Assembly: GCA_016844935.1 (NCBI GenBank)
Contig: JAERTK010000163.1
Location: 17,842 to 81,841, forward strand
DNA length: 64,000 nucleotides
Source: Desulfobacteraceae bacterium
Lineage (GTDB): Bacteria > Desulfobacterota > DSM-4660 > Desulfatiglandales > Desulfatiglandaceae
Direction: 5' to 3'
The notes under the pieces: model-generated
Told to the model about the DNA's origin: nothing
Databases searched by the model: none
The model's input: only the letters and a program-made list of their open reading frames with translations
Translations under genes and position numbers: made by a program
Shown here: positions 7,666-16,627 of the stretch, piece after piece
Position numbering within the stretch: position 1 is the stretch's first letter
Layout: the number at the start of each line of letters is the position of its first letter

Positions 7666-9627
7666 TTATGCCATGAGTTGGGCAGGGGTGACAATGGCAC
7701 CGAATTTTTCCCGGAGCGCCATCAATCCCTGACGCTGTTCGTCCAGGATCTCAAAGAGGCGTACCGGAACATTGCTCTCTTTTCCGTAAGCTTCTTTCTG
7801 AAGGTCGATGCGGGCAACGATGTTGTCGATGTAGAGGGAGAATTGTTTGACGTAAAGATCTTCGGAGTATTCTTTGTTAATAATATCCTTGAACAGCTTT
7901 TTCAAATCCTCATATTTCGGAAGAAAGCCCACGGGGGTCATAATGGCATCCACATCACCGTGAAACCGTCTCTCCAACCAACCCAACCATACTTTCACGT
8001 CCCGCTTTTCACCCAGCAGTTTTTTGGACTCCCCGCCCCTGGCTTCATGGGTCAGGAAGTAGTTGAGCCCGGCGAGTAATGGTCGTTTCTTATCATCAAT
8101 CTTCTTGCTGTTGAAAAACTTGAACTGAGCATCCATATAGTCCGCCAGGGCCCCCGGAATAAAGGGGGCATTGGCCCAGGGGGCACGCTTGACACCCGTG
8201 GCCCCCACTTCGGTTGCCGTCGCCGCGGATACAATGGACGCGCCGATGACCACCCCATGATCCGGTGTGACGGCCAGCCAGACCGGCGGCATGGTATCAC
8301 TGTCCCGGCCGCTGTAGGTAACAACGCTGGTCACCGCACCTGCCGGATCTTCGAATCGTTCCGAGCAATTGGCCAGTGCCGTTGCCTTCAGGGTACATCT
8401 TGAATTGGGGTGGCTCATGGGCACCGGCTTGCCGTTTTCATCTACCATCCCCTCTTCCCACGGTCCCTGGAAGTTGAATCCCTTTTTGGGCGGCGTCTCA
8501 CCATTACCCACCCAATGGGGGACCTTGTCGTCATCAATCAGGACGTTGGACCAGATCACCTCGGTGCCGGGCTTTCGCAGACAATCCATCAGAAGCGGGT
8601 CCCCTTCCCGGTTCACGTCTTCCACAATCCCGAAAATACCCGCTTCCGGATTGATGGACCGGACGCTACCGTCATCTTCAATCCACATCTGGGCCAGATC
8701 GTCCCCCAGAAAGTGGGCGCCGGCCATGGCGGTAGTGGTCTTGCCACAGCCACTGGGGGCCGCCCCCGCGAACCAGGTCACCCGCTTTTTGTCAGGGCCA
8801 TCGATTCCCGTGATAAACATGTGCTCGGCCAGTTCATTGCCCCGGTTGGTATAGACGGCCTTGTCCACTGAAAAGCGGTGATTCCCCTTTTTCAGCAGCA
8901 GGGTATTGCCGGCATAGGTGCAGTTCATGCTGTAAGTGGTCTGGAAACTTCGATCCATGAAAACCCGGGCATTGGGCAGGTCCTCGGCGCGATTGAGGCC
9001 TTCGCTGTGAATATTGGCATAGAAATGGCCCTGCCGCTCCACTTCCGCATCAAAGTGATCAAAAACATTCCGGTAGAGGAGTTCGGCGCTGTGAGACACA
9101 TACAGGGAACTGGTCACTTCAATGGCCGGATTGGAACCCTTGGAACCCACAGGCCCGCGATTGTAAAACCCGATGATCATGGTTTTGCCCTTCATGATGC
9201 CGCCCATCACGTCCTGTACCTCTTTAAAGGCATCATCCCGATCCATTCGGTTGGCAAGGGAACTGATCTCTTCATCCGGGTTGGCAATGTAAAAGGTTCG
9301 GTCGATAATCCGTCCCTGCTCGGCTGCCAGATCATAGTGAATGGTATGATCTTCCATGGCCAGCGCGGCTTCTTCGCCCTTTTCCAGAGACATCTGCCTC
9401 ACCCTTTGGACATCTTCATCCGATCCGGTATTCACAAAAATGTCATCGGGACGGCACATGACTATGGCGTTGGCGATTTTCAAAAGGGCGTCAGCATTTT
9501 TGATTTTCTGAATTCTGGCCAGATTAACGGCATCCATCTGTTTTTCAAAAATCCCGAGGGCCTCTTCAGCGGTTGATACGCCGCCGATTTTCTGGATAAT
9601 ATCGTATCCTACCTTGTTCTGCACCAT
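7666..9627 (-). CDS. pckG: Phosphoenolpyruvate carboxykinase (GTP)
   Basis: A 653-residue GTP-dependent PEP carboxykinase, which interconverts oxaloacetate and PEP at the start of gluconeogenesis or in anaplerosis. The nucleotide loop APSGCGKTTTA lies near residue 290. It is followed by the metal-binding IEDDGSVRSINPEAGIFG stretch and a C-terminal Arg-rich substrate region. The loop with two glycines and the overall length resemble the archaeal-like branch seen in Thermococcus and many anaerobes more than the animal-type enzyme. AAGGAG lies nine bases before the ATG. It is monocistronic and divergent from deaD, with a terminator downstream. In a sulfate reducer it would feed carbon from acetate or CO2 into sugars. 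Confidence 0.93.
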   Translation of the reverse strand: MVQNKVGYDIIQKIGGVSTAEEALGIFEKQMDAVNLARIQKIKNADALLKIANAIVMCRPDDIFVNTGSDEDVQRVRQMSLEKGEEAALAMEDHTIHYDLAAEQGRIIDRTFYIANPDEEISSLANRMDRDDAFKEVQDVMGGIMKGKTMIIGFYNRGPVGSKGSNPAIEVTSSLYVSHSAELLYRNVFDHFDAEVERQGHFYANIHSEGLNRAEDLPNARVFMDRSFQTTYSMNCTYAGNTLLLKKGNHRFSVDKAVYTNRGNELAEHMFITGIDGPDKKRVTWFAGAAPSGCGKTTTAMAGAHFLGDDLAQMWIEDDGSVRSINPEAGIFGIVEDVNREGDPLLMDCLRKPGTEVIWSNVLIDDDKVPHWVGNGETPPKKGFNFQGPWEEGMVDENGKPVPMSHPNSRCTLKATALANCSERFEDPAGAVTSVVTYSGRDSDTMPPVWLAVTPDHGVVIGASIVSAATATEVGATGVKRAPWANAPFIPGALADYMDAQFKFFNSKKIDDKKRPLLAGLNYFLTHEARGGESKKLLGEKRDVKVWLGWLERRFHGDVDAIMTPVGFLPKYEDLKKLFKDIINKEYSEDLYVKQFSLYIDNIVARIDLQKEAYGKESNVPVRLFEILDEQRQGLMALREKFGAIVTPAQLMA

Positions 9628-9907
9628 CTCATATTTCTCCTTTTTGGGAAGGGACTTAAAAAATGGATATGTGTTTGAAAGATGAGATTTTATGAGAATC
9701 GGGGTGATGAGTCAAGGGGTAAAAGGCAGCCATCCCGCTAAAATTTATCAATAATTAATTTAAAATGATTTGAAATTTGAAATCACTATTGATTTTTCGC
9801 TTGTGTGCACTATTTTTAAGAGCTTAAAATTTATCAACAAACTTATTGTGGTGCTCTTGCAGCGCACTGTCGGATTCAAACAAACAAGAGGTTAAAGGTT
9901 TATTTTT

Positions 9908-11710
9908 ATGGATTTTGAAACATTAGGCTTAGAGCCGCACCTGGTCAGAGCCGTTCAAAAATTGGGTTTCGTGGAGCCTACCCCCATACAGGAAAAGGCC
10001 ATCCCGGCCATTATTGAAGGACAACAAGACCTGGTGGGCCTGGCGCAGACAGGCACCGGGAAAACAGCGGCATACGGCCTGCCCTTGCTCCAGTTAATCG
10101 ATTTTTCAAGGTCACAGGTTCAGGGTCTGATCCTGTGTCCCACCCGTGAATTGTGCGTGCAGATCTCAAAGGATTTGGTCCGGTTCAGCCGATACGTCAA
10201 GAACGCCAAAATTGTCGCCGTCTACGGGGGCGCCGGCATGGAACCGCAGATCCGGCAAATCAAAAAAGGCGCTCAGATTATTGCGGCCACGCCGGGTAGG
10301 CTCCTGGACCTGATTAAAAGAGGAATCGTCAACTTGAAACACGTGGACTATGTGGTTCTGGATGAGGCCGATGAAATGCTTACCATGGGGTTCCTTGAAG
10401 ACCTGGACGAAATTCTTTCCAAAACCCCTTCCGAAAAAAGAACCTGGCTTTTTTCAGCCACCATGACGGCACCGGTTGCCAGGATTTCCCAAAATTACAT
10501 GAAAGACCAGGTGGAAATCACCATCGGACGAAAAAACAGCGGCGCTGGAAACATCTCCCATTTCAAATATGTGGTCATGGAAAAGGACCGGTATCCGGCC
10601 CTCAAACGGATCATCGACTACCACCCCAACATTTTCAGCCTGGTCTTCTGCAGAACCCGAAAAGAAACCCAGGCTGTGGCCGAAAAACTGATCAAGGACG
10701 GTTATAATGCGGAAAGCCTGCACGGGGATCTATCACAGACCCAGCGCGATTACGTCATGCGGCGGTTTCGGGAAAAGAGCCTGCAGATTCTGGTGGCCAC
10801 GGACGTGGCAGCACGCGGCCTGGATGTGGATGATATCAGCCATGTGATCCAGTACAACCTCCCCGATGAGCCGGGCGCCTACACGCACCGAAGCGGCCGA
10901 ACCGCAAGGGCCGGAAAATCAGGGACTTCCATTGTTCTCATCAACACCCGGGAAAATCGAAAACTGGCTTATGTGGAACAGGTAACCGGGGTCCGGTTTC
11001 AACACCAGAAAGTCCCCAGCGGACGCGCCATCTGCGAAAAACAGCTCTACGGCATGGTGGAAAGACTGGTGGCCACCGACGTTAACCATGAAGAAATTGC
11101 AGCCTTTCTCCCCCCCGTCTACAATACGCTGGCGGGGCTTTCAAAAGAAGAGCTGATCCAGCATTTCGTATCCATCGAATTCAACCGGTTCCTGGATTAC
11201 TACAAAGACGCCGGGGATATCAATGCCCGAACCCCTCAGAAGAAGGGGTTTCAAAAGAAGGGATCAAAGGGAAAAAGAGCTGCCGTTAAAAAGAAAGCCT
11301 CAAAGGGTTTTCGAGAAAACCCGGCCCAGATCCGGAAGCTGTTCCTCAATATGGGACAGCTGGACGATATTCAAAAGGGGGCCATCACGCGACTGGTGTG
11401 CGACAGATCCGGCATTCGTTCCAATCAAATTGGAAAAATAGAGGTGATGAGAGAATTTTCTTTTCTGGAGGTGGATGCTGATTCGGCACCGCACGTCATG
11501 AAATCCATGAAAGGTGCCAGCCTGGACGGCAAAAAGGTTTCCATGGGATATGCGGAAAAAAAGGCCGAAAAATCGGGCAGATCGGGTAAAAAACGGGGGG
11601 CTAAGAAAAAGTGGACGGCCAAAAAAGGAAAGACATCAAGCGGGGGGCGCAAGTTTCCATCGTCAAGAAATCGGACCAGCGCTCGGGCAAACGAACGGTG
11701 GGGATCGTAA
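9908..11710 (+). CDS. deaD: DEAD-box RNA helicase (DeaD/CsdA-like)
   Basis: A 600-residue ATP-dependent RNA helicase that remodels ribosomal or messenger RNA. Motifs in order: Q motif PTPIQEK (24-30), Walker A AQTGTGKT (46-53), PTRELCVQI, DEAD near 153, SAT, and HRSGRTARAG in domain 2. An RRM-like DbpA domain (about 465-545) follows a Lys-rich linker. The last 33 residues are highly basic and are encoded in the same DNA as the N-terminus of ywbE in another frame. A 280-base leader separates it from divergent pckG, as is common in cold-shock-regulated deaD genes. Confidence 0.93.
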   Translation: MDFETLGLEPHLVRAVQKLGFVEPTPIQEKAIPAIIEGQQDLVGLAQTGTGKTAAYGLPLLQLIDFSRSQVQGLILCPTRELCVQISKDLVRFSRYVKNAKIVAVYGGAGMEPQIRQIKKGAQIIAATPGRLLDLIKRGIVNLKHVDYVVLDEADEMLTMGFLEDLDEILSKTPSEKRTWLFSATMTAPVARISQNYMKDQVEITIGRKNSGAGNISHFKYVVMEKDRYPALKRIIDYHPNIFSLVFCRTRKETQAVAEKLIKDGYNAESLHGDLSQTQRDYVMRRFREKSLQILVATDVAARGLDVDDISHVIQYNLPDEPGAYTHRSGRTARAGKSGTSIVLINTRENRKLAYVEQVTGVRFQHQKVPSGRAICEKQLYGMVERLVATDVNHEEIAAFLPPVYNTLAGLSKEELIQHFVSIEFNRFLDYYKDAGDINARTPQKKGFQKKGSKGKRAAVKKKASKGFRENPAQIRKLFLNMGQLDDIQKGAITRLVCDRSGIRSNQIGKIEVMREFSFLEVDADSAPHVMKSMKGASLDGKKVSMGYAEKKAEKSGRSGKKRGAKKKWTAKKGKTSSGGRKFPSSRNRTSARANERWGS

Positions 11711-11802
11711 AAGACATCCTGACCAAATCACCCACCCATCCTCACGGCATTAAGGTACGACTCGAGGATGGTCAGGTGGGTCGGGTCAAAGAAATAACTT
11801 AG
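11611..11802 (+). CDS. ywbE: YwbE-family protein (DUF2196)
   Basis: A 63-residue protein with the hallmark YwbE sequence. The N-terminus reads DGQKRKDIKRGAQVSIV, and the C-terminal half contains GIVKDILTKSPTHPHGIKVR and LEDGQVGRVKEI, nearly invariant in this family. It is probably a small nucleic-acid-associated protein, but its molecular role is not established. It starts with GTG inside the 3' end of deaD, overlapping it by 100 bases in another frame, and ends 13 bases before a strong terminator, so it is co-transcribed with the helicase. The ribosome site (AAGAAAAAG) is weak, suggesting translational coupling. Confidence 0.8.
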   Translation: MDGQKRKDIKRGAQVSIVKKSDQRSGKRTVGIVKDILTKSPTHPHGIKVRLEDGQVGRVKEIT

Positions 11803-11814
11803 AATTGTATGGCG

Positions 11815-11856
11815 AAAAAAAAGCGCCCACCTAAAATCAGGGGGGCGCTTTTTTTG
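11815..11856. terminator. Bidirectional terminator between ywbE and sat
   Basis: AAGCGCCC (11821-11828) pairs with GGGCGCTT (11843-11850) around a 14-base loop. An A-run on the left and a T-run on the right let it end transcription of both the deaD-ywbE operon (+) and sat (-). Confidence 0.85.
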
Positions 11857-11884
11857 GTTTACATCAGATCCCTATGGATCACAA

Positions 11885-13075
11885 CTACTTGGCGGCTTCG
11901 GACTGATAGTAACCCATCAGAATCTTGGCCACTTCCGGGCGCGCAAATTCTGGCGGCAGATCCTCACCGGCAGCCAGCATCTCGCGAACCTTGGTACCTG
12001 ACAGGAAGACCCAGTCATCCTTGGTGTGATCGGTCACGCTACCCATCATGATCACCTTGCCCAATTTCTTGGAGTAGGCGGTATGATCGCCGCGGTAGAT
12101 GTCGATCAGCAGATCGTCTTTGGTGATGTCGTCAAAAATGGTCTGAGCGTCAAAACCACCGTAATAGTCACCCACACCGGCATGGTCACGCCCAACGATC
12201 AAATGGGTGCAGCCCATGTTCTGGCGGAAGACCGCATGGAGCACGGCTTCTTTGGGTCCGGCGTAGAGCATGTCAAAGCCGTATCCCGTAATCATGCAAG
12301 TGTTGGGCTTGAAGTACAACTCAACCATCTTACGGATGGCGGCATCACGAACGTCAGCGGGAATATCACCCTTTTTCAGTTTACCCAGCAGCATGTGGAT
12401 GACGGCGCCATCAGCGTTGACCGCTTCCATGGCCATCTTGGTCAGGCCCTCATGGGCGCGGTGCATGGGGTTACGGGTCTGGAAAGCCACGACCGTTTCC
12501 CAACCCAACTTACCGATTTCGTCGCGGATCTGCACGGCGGTCCTGAAGGTTTCAGGGAATTCCTTGTCAAAGTAGGAGTAGTTGAGCACCTGGATGGGAC
12601 CGGCAATACCGGTTTTACCGACGGTGTTAAAAGCGTTGACACCGGGATGATCCATGTCGAGGGTGCGGAAGATGCTCTCGGTCATGGCTTTCATTTCGTC
12701 ATCGGTGTACTCTTCGATGGCTTCCACATCCTGAATGGCGATCACGGGATTGCCTTCCACGTTGGGGTCCAGAAGGGCAATACGTTTGGCATCTTTAATG
12801 GCGCTTGCGTCTTCCACCATGTTGAGCACGGGTGTGGGCCAGAAAAAACCGTCTGCCATGTGCATGTCTTTGGCCACGGCCATGGCGTCGGCTTTGTTCA
12901 TGTAACCGGTCAACGGATTGAAGTATCCGGAGCCCAGCATCACGGCATTACCCGCGGCTGCAGAACTGATGACGATTGAGGGCAGCCCTGCGGCTTCCTT
13001 TATCAGCTCGGCACGTTTGGCGTCGTCTTCGACGTACAAAGGATTTAGGGTATCGGATCCATGGGGTTTAATCAT
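11885..13075 (-). CDS. sat: Sulfate adenylyltransferase (ATP sulfurylase)
   Basis: A 396-residue homo-oligomeric ATP sulfurylase that activates sulfate with ATP to APS, the first cytoplasmic step of sulfate respiration. It has the QTRNPMHRAHE signature (about residue 198) with the HxxH nucleotide site, and GRDHAGVGDYYG near 292. There is no APS-kinase extension, which fits the dissimilatory or short assimilatory form. AGGAGA precedes the ATG. It is monocistronic; aprAB, qmo and dsr genes are not in the window. The shared terminator with ywbE lies just downstream. Confidence 0.93.
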   Translation of the reverse strand: MIKPHGSDTLNPLYVEDDAKRAELIKEAAGLPSIVISSAAAGNAVMLGSGYFNPLTGYMNKADAMAVAKDMHMADGFFWPTPVLNMVEDASAIKDAKRIALLDPNVEGNPVIAIQDVEAIEEYTDDEMKAMTESIFRTLDMDHPGVNAFNTVGKTGIAGPIQVLNYSYFDKEFPETFRTAVQIRDEIGKLGWETVVAFQTRNPMHRAHEGLTKMAMEAVNADGAVIHMLLGKLKKGDIPADVRDAAIRKMVELYFKPNTCMITGYGFDMLYAGPKEAVLHAVFRQNMGCTHLIVGRDHAGVGDYYGGFDAQTIFDDITKDDLLIDIYRGDHTAYSKKLGKVIMMGSVTDHTKDDWVFLSGTKVREMLAAGEDLPPEFARPEVAKILMGYYQSEAAK

Positions 13076-13255
13076 TTCTTTTTCTCCTATTTCTAATCAC
13101 TGGGTTAACAAAAAACATCACGCTTCCAACAGCATGGCTGCATTATTATGCAGTCCATCGAATTCCCAAAGGTCATACGATACAGGCGATACACCACCCG
13201 CACCTATAAACCAGGTGTCAAGTAGCATGTTCTAAAATACATGTCAATAATAACT

Positions 13256-13286
13256 TTGTGCAATTATTCACGTTGTGCAATTATTC
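13256..13286. repeat. Tandem 14-bp direct repeat, 17-bp period
   Basis: TTGTGCAATTATTC occurs at 13256-13269 and again at 13273-13286. The second copy covers the stop codon of the ABC permease gene. It lies in the 205-base gap upstream of sat, so it could be a regulator site for sat or simply a short duplication. Confidence 0.5.
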
Positions 13287-14075
13287 TCGCCACGGGAGCA
13301 GTATCCGTTCCAGCTTTTCGAGGCCCCATGCAAAGGACACCCCCATACCCGAAAGGACCATAATGCCAAACAAGAGGCGGCTGGTCTGCATGAGGTCCGC
13401 GGAGGACAGGATCAGGAACCCGATCCCTTTGTCGGCGGCAATCATTTCAGCTGTCACCACCAGCAGAAGTGCGATGCCGATACCCAGTTTGAGGCCCGCA
13501 AAAATCATGGGGAGGCTCATGGGCAGGATGACTTTTCGAATTACGTTGAAAGGACCGGAACCTAAGGAAAGGGCCGCCTTGATGAGCAACGGGTCCACAT
13601 TCCTGACGCCTGCCCGCACATTAATCACCACCGGAAAAAAAACCCCCAGCATGATCACCGCCACTTTTGAACCTTCCCCGATACCCAGCCATAATATCAA
13701 CAATGGCAGAATTGCAATTTTCGGAATGGGGTAGGTGGCCGCCACCAGGGGACGGGCCGCATCATCTGCCAATTGAAAGTATCCGACCACAATACCGGTA
13801 AGAATCCCTGCACCGGCCCCCAGGAAAAACCCCCAGCCAATCCGCCACAGACTGGCGAACAGGTGGGCGAAGATTTCACCATTGGCCACCATCTGGTACC
13901 CCGATGTCAGCACCGCCGAAAAACTGGGTAGAAAGAGCGGCGGCACAAGCCCAAGGCGACCCACACCCTCCCACAGCCCTAAAATGACAATCACCGATAT
14001 CCAACTCACATAGGGGTTTTGACGCCGGACCAAAAAGCCCGTCTTGTCCTTTACCACCCTTCGATTGAGGGTCAT
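13281..14075 (-). CDS. ABC transporter permease (SsuC/TauC/NrtB-like)
   Basis: A 264-residue inner-membrane permease with about six hydrophobic segments. A typical binding-protein-dependent transport motif lies around [20 protein letters not shown] (the EAA-like coupling loop). It belongs to the nitrate/sulfonate/taurine importer group. It is last in a three-gene operon, and its start overlaps the ATPase stop by four bases. It would form the channel for a small anionic or aromatic compound recognised by the upstream binding protein. Substrate cannot be inferred from the permease. Confidence 0.85.
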   Translation of the reverse strand: MTLNRRVVKDKTGFLVRRQNPYVSWISVIVILGLWEGVGRLGLVPPLFLPSFSAVLTSGYQMVANGEIFAHLFASLWRIGWGFFLGAGAGILTGIVVGYFQLADDAARPLVAATYPIPKIAILPLLILWLGIGEGSKVAVIMLGVFFPVVINVRAGVRNVDPLLIKAALSLGSGPFNVIRKVILPMSLPMIFAGLKLGIGIALLLVVTAEMIAADKGIGFLILSSADLMQTSRLLFGIMVLSGMGVSFAWGLEKLERILLPWRE

Positions 14076-14848
14076 GGATCAGCACCGAATTCTTGAGATT
14101 TTCCTCGAACCTCGCTCCAGATTCGATCCAGGTACTCCACAAATTCCGGGGATACTTTGACCTTTTCCTCGCGGGGTCGGGGCAGATCAATGGAAACGAT
14201 GGACTGGATCGTGCCGGGCCGCCCCCCCATGACCACCACGCGATCCGCCAGGAATACGGCCTCGGGAATGTAGTGGGTGATGTACAGAAAGCTCTGGCCG
14301 GTGGTCTCATAGATTCGGGAAAGTTCAATCTGCATATCCATGCGGATCTGAGCATCCAGGGCGGAAAAGGGTTCATCCATGAGCAACAGTTCAGGATTCA
14401 CCGCCAGGGCCCGGGCAATGGCCGCCCGCTGCTTCATACCGCCGGATAGCTGATGGGGATAGTGTGCCTCAAATCCCTCAAGACCCACCAGTTGGATCAG
14501 TTCTTCGGCCCTTTGATCCTGTTTTCCCGATGACACTTTCTGCTCTTCCAGGCCGTAGGTAATATTTTTATTGACGGTCCGCCATGGGAATAAGGCCAGA
14601 TCCTGAAATACCACCGATGTGAGCGGTCGATCATCAGACGCAAGATCCTCAAAAACCACCTCGCCATGGGTTGCGGAGAGAAGGCCCGCTACAATGTTGA
14701 GCAGGGTCGATTTCCCGCATCCGGATCGACCCACCACCGCCACGAACTCCCCCTCTGAAATGGTCAGGCTGATACTTCGAAGGGCATTAAAAATTGTTCC
14801 ATCCGGGTTTTCAAAGCTTTTTGAGATATTGTTGATGACGGCTTTCAT
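14072..14848 (-). CDS. ABC transporter ATP-binding protein (SsuB/TauB-like)
   Basis: A 258-residue ATPase that powers the importer. Walker A is [10 protein letters not shown] (about residue 40), the Q-loop is [14 protein letters not shown], the signature is LSGGMKQR (about 134), Walker B is [13 protein letters not shown], and the switch His is in YITHYIPEA. It overlaps the binding-protein gene upstream and the permease gene downstream by four bases each. The order substrate-binding protein, ATPase, permease is that of ssuABC-type operons. Confidence 0.9.
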   Translation of the reverse strand: MKAVINNISKSFENPDGTIFNALRSISLTISEGEFVAVVGRSGCGKSTLLNIVAGLLSATHGEVVFEDLASDDRPLTSVVFQDLALFPWRTVNKNITYGLEEQKVSSGKQDQRAEELIQLVGLEGFEAHYPHQLSGGMKQRAAIARALAVNPELLLMDEPFSALDAQIRMDMQIELSRIYETTGQSFLYITHYIPEAVFLADRVVVMGGRPGTIQSIVSIDLPRPREEKVKVSPEFVEYLDRIWSEVRGKSQEFGADP

Positions 14849-15885
14849 CTGTCCCGATCAAGGCTGTCGAGGGCTTTCTGCCAGATTTCCATGTTGATGA
14901 TTTGTTGCGCATCCAATCTTTTCCCCACCATTTTGTGCTTATGATACCAGTCGATCTGCCGCTGAATATCCCCGGCAAAGAGTTTGCCGTCTCGGTCATT
15001 GTAATTGAGCCCGAGAGCGATCAACGATGGTTTTCGGGACGTGTACTTGGCAATATAGCCGATGACCTCATTAAAACCCGGGCCCTTTACCAGAACCCCA
15101 TCCTTTTTTGTGAGGCAGTTGTCATAATAGAACCGGCAGGCGCGGATATAGGCCCGCATAAATTTCAGGCTGAGCGCTTCATTTTTTGCCATTTTCCCGG
15201 AGATGAAGATAGCAGCTATCTGATACCGCATCTCATTGCCGGCCCACAGCATCACATGCCCCATTTTCTTTTTTTCCATCACCGTGCAGAAAGGCTGTAC
15301 CATGAAAGCGGTTTCGATGCGATTGGCGGCCACTGCATCCATCATGCTTTTGACACCCCCTAGAGGCGTGGGTTTCACATCTTTGAGATCCATGCCATTT
15401 TTTGTCAGGATATTGCCCAGCATGTAGTGAAAGGTGGATCCCACCTGGGTAATGCCTACCCGTTTTCCCTTGAGATCGCCAAGCGTCCTGACCCCTTTTT
15501 CCCAGGCATCATTGCTCACCATGAGCCCCACCAGTTTGTACCCCGGCCAGACGCGACCCTTATCTGCCACGATACTGACCTTCAAACCGTTGGCCGCCGC
15601 GTTGTAAAGGCCGGCGGTCAACCCGGTGGCCCCCACATCAATATCGCCGGCTGCCAGGGCCATGGCCACCGGTTGAGCCGATCTCATGAATTTCAATTCC
15701 ACCTCCAGGCCTTCATCGGCGAAATATCCCTTCTCCGCGGCAATAAACAGGGGCGCGGATGACGTCAGCCGGAGAGCCCCGACCCGAAGTTTCGTTTCCG
15801 CCCATGCGGGCCCCACAGCCAGGCTGACAAAAAGCACCGCCAAGGCTAACAACCTATAAACAATACTGAAATTTTGAAACCTCAT
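14845..15885 (-). CDS. ABC transporter substrate-binding protein (NMT1/SsuA/TauA-like)
   Basis: A 346-residue periplasmic binding protein. A Sec signal peptide covers about residues 1-29, ending AVGPAWA. The mature part begins [20 protein letters not shown], the strand-turn opening of NMT1/THI5-like and sulfonate-binding proteins. It captures the substrate for the permease/ATPase encoded downstream. Its promoter carries a palindrome shared with the menaquinone operon promoter at 21.97 kb, which raises the possibility of a role linked to quinone or aromatic precursor supply, but substrate is unproven. Confidence 0.85.
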   Translation of the reverse strand: MRFQNFSIVYRLLALAVLFVSLAVGPAWAETKLRVGALRLTSSAPLFIAAEKGYFADEGLEVELKFMRSAQPVAMALAAGDIDVGATGLTAGLYNAAANGLKVSIVADKGRVWPGYKLVGLMVSNDAWEKGVRTLGDLKGKRVGITQVGSTFHYMLGNILTKNGMDLKDVKPTPLGGVKSMMDAVAANRIETAFMVQPFCTVMEKKKMGHVMLWAGNEMRYQIAAIFISGKMAKNEALSLKFMRAYIRACRFYYDNCLTKKDGVLVKGPGFNEVIGYIAKYTSRKPSLIALGLNYNDRDGKLFAGDIQRQIDWYHKHKMVGKRLDAQQIINMEIWQKALDSLDRDR

Positions 15886-15940
15886 GCTCCCCCCTCAATC
15901 TTTCTCAAGAAAATTTTTGTTAATTGAAAACGAAACATGT

Positions 15941-15969
15941 ATTGTTGACCAGGTGGTCACCTATGTCAA
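15941..15969 (-). promoter_or_regulatory. Promoter of the ABC operon with embedded palindromic operator
   Basis: Read on the minus strand: TTGACA (15969-15964), a 17-base spacer, and AACAAT (15946-15941). The spacer is filled by the perfect palindrome TGACCA-GG-TGGTCA (15946-15959). The 18-base sequence GTTGACCAGGTGGTCACC (15944-15961) recurs exactly at 21971-21988. Placement between -35 and -10 is typical of a repressor operator. It lies about 60 bases before the binding-protein ATG. Confidence 0.6.
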
Positions 15970-16022
15970 GGCAAAATTGGGTAAGCATTCTGAATCTCAC
16001 GTCCGGTAACCGGTTTCTCATT

Positions 16023-16110
16023 CCCACTCCCTTCCCGCTTTCAGTATTAACTTCCTTCCCTTGTTGTGTTATCTTCCGGCACCAATATCTCTTCGCTGAA
16101 GAGAATTTGT
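16023..16110 (+). promoter_or_regulatory. Conserved promoter-leader of the MaoC/aldo-keto reductase operon
   Basis: Contains TTAACT (16047-16052), a 16-base spacer and TTATCT (16069-16074), 59 bases before the ATG. The whole stretch aligns without large gaps to 62028-62110, in front of an unrelated flavoprotein gene. Identical pieces include TATTAACTTCCTTCCC and GTTATCTTCC. Either a shared promoter class or a dispersed repeat carrying one. Confidence 0.5.
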
Positions 16111-16132
16111 GTTAAACGTGGAAGGGAGAATC

Positions 16133-16627
16133 ATGGAAACCATCGGTCTTGGACGATGTTGGGAAGATATGCCCGTGGGGTTCAAATTCAAAACGGTGGG
16201 GCGAACCATTACGGAAACAGACCTGGTCAACTTTGTTGGAAACACCGGCATGGTGGAAGTGCTCTTCACCGATACCCGTTATGCCCGACAACACGCCCCC
16301 GGCGGAGGTCGCATTGTTCCGGCGGCATTGCTGCTCAGTATTGCGGAAGGCCTGACCATTCAGGCGACCCTTCAGGGGACCGGTCTGGCGTTTATCCAGA
16401 TGGAACTTGAGGTGAAAGGCCCCTCCTTCGCAAATGATACCATCCACGTGGAAGCGGAAGTCATTGAATCCCGCCCGTCATCAAAAGGCCCTCGTCGCGG
16501 TCTGGTCCGAACCCGTAACCAAATCGTCAACCAGACAGGCGAAACAATCATCATCTATACACCCCTTCGCCTCATGGTGGGAAAAGCGCTATTGAAATCT
16601 CACTGGGAACCGGGAGGGTCTTCATGA
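16133..16627 (+). CDS. MaoC/hot-dog-fold protein lacking the usual hydratase dyad
   Basis: A 164-residue single hot-dog protein similar to MaoC-like dehydratases. The family hydratase motif is normally D-x-N-P-x-H, but here the aligned segment reads TGMVEVLFTDTRYA, so the catalytic Asp and His are Met and Phe. The acyl-CoA hydratase reaction is therefore unlikely; a binding role or altered chemistry is possible. GGGAG lies upstream of ATG 16133; an in-frame GTG at 16109 has no ribosome site. Its TGA overlaps the next gene by four bases, coupling it to an aldo/keto reductase. Confidence 0.7.
   Translation: METIGLGRCWEDMPVGFKFKTVGRTITETDLVNFVGNTGMVEVLFTDTRYARQHAPGGGRIVPAALLLSIAEGLTIQATLQGTGLAFIQMELEVKGPSFANDTIHVEAEVIESRPSSKGPRRGLVRTRNQIVNQTGETIIIYTPLRLMVGKALLKSHWEPGGSS

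Noticed and set aside
12026..12979. 317-codon open frame on the plus strand inside sat
   Set aside because: Antisense shadow of a strongly conserved gene; its His/Gly-rich composition is the mirror of sat codon use.
13281..15885. Calling the ABC transporter a taurine, sulfonate or nitrate importer
   Set aside because: Only the family group is evident; no sulfonatase, tauD or nitrate genes are linked, and the shared operator suggests another role.
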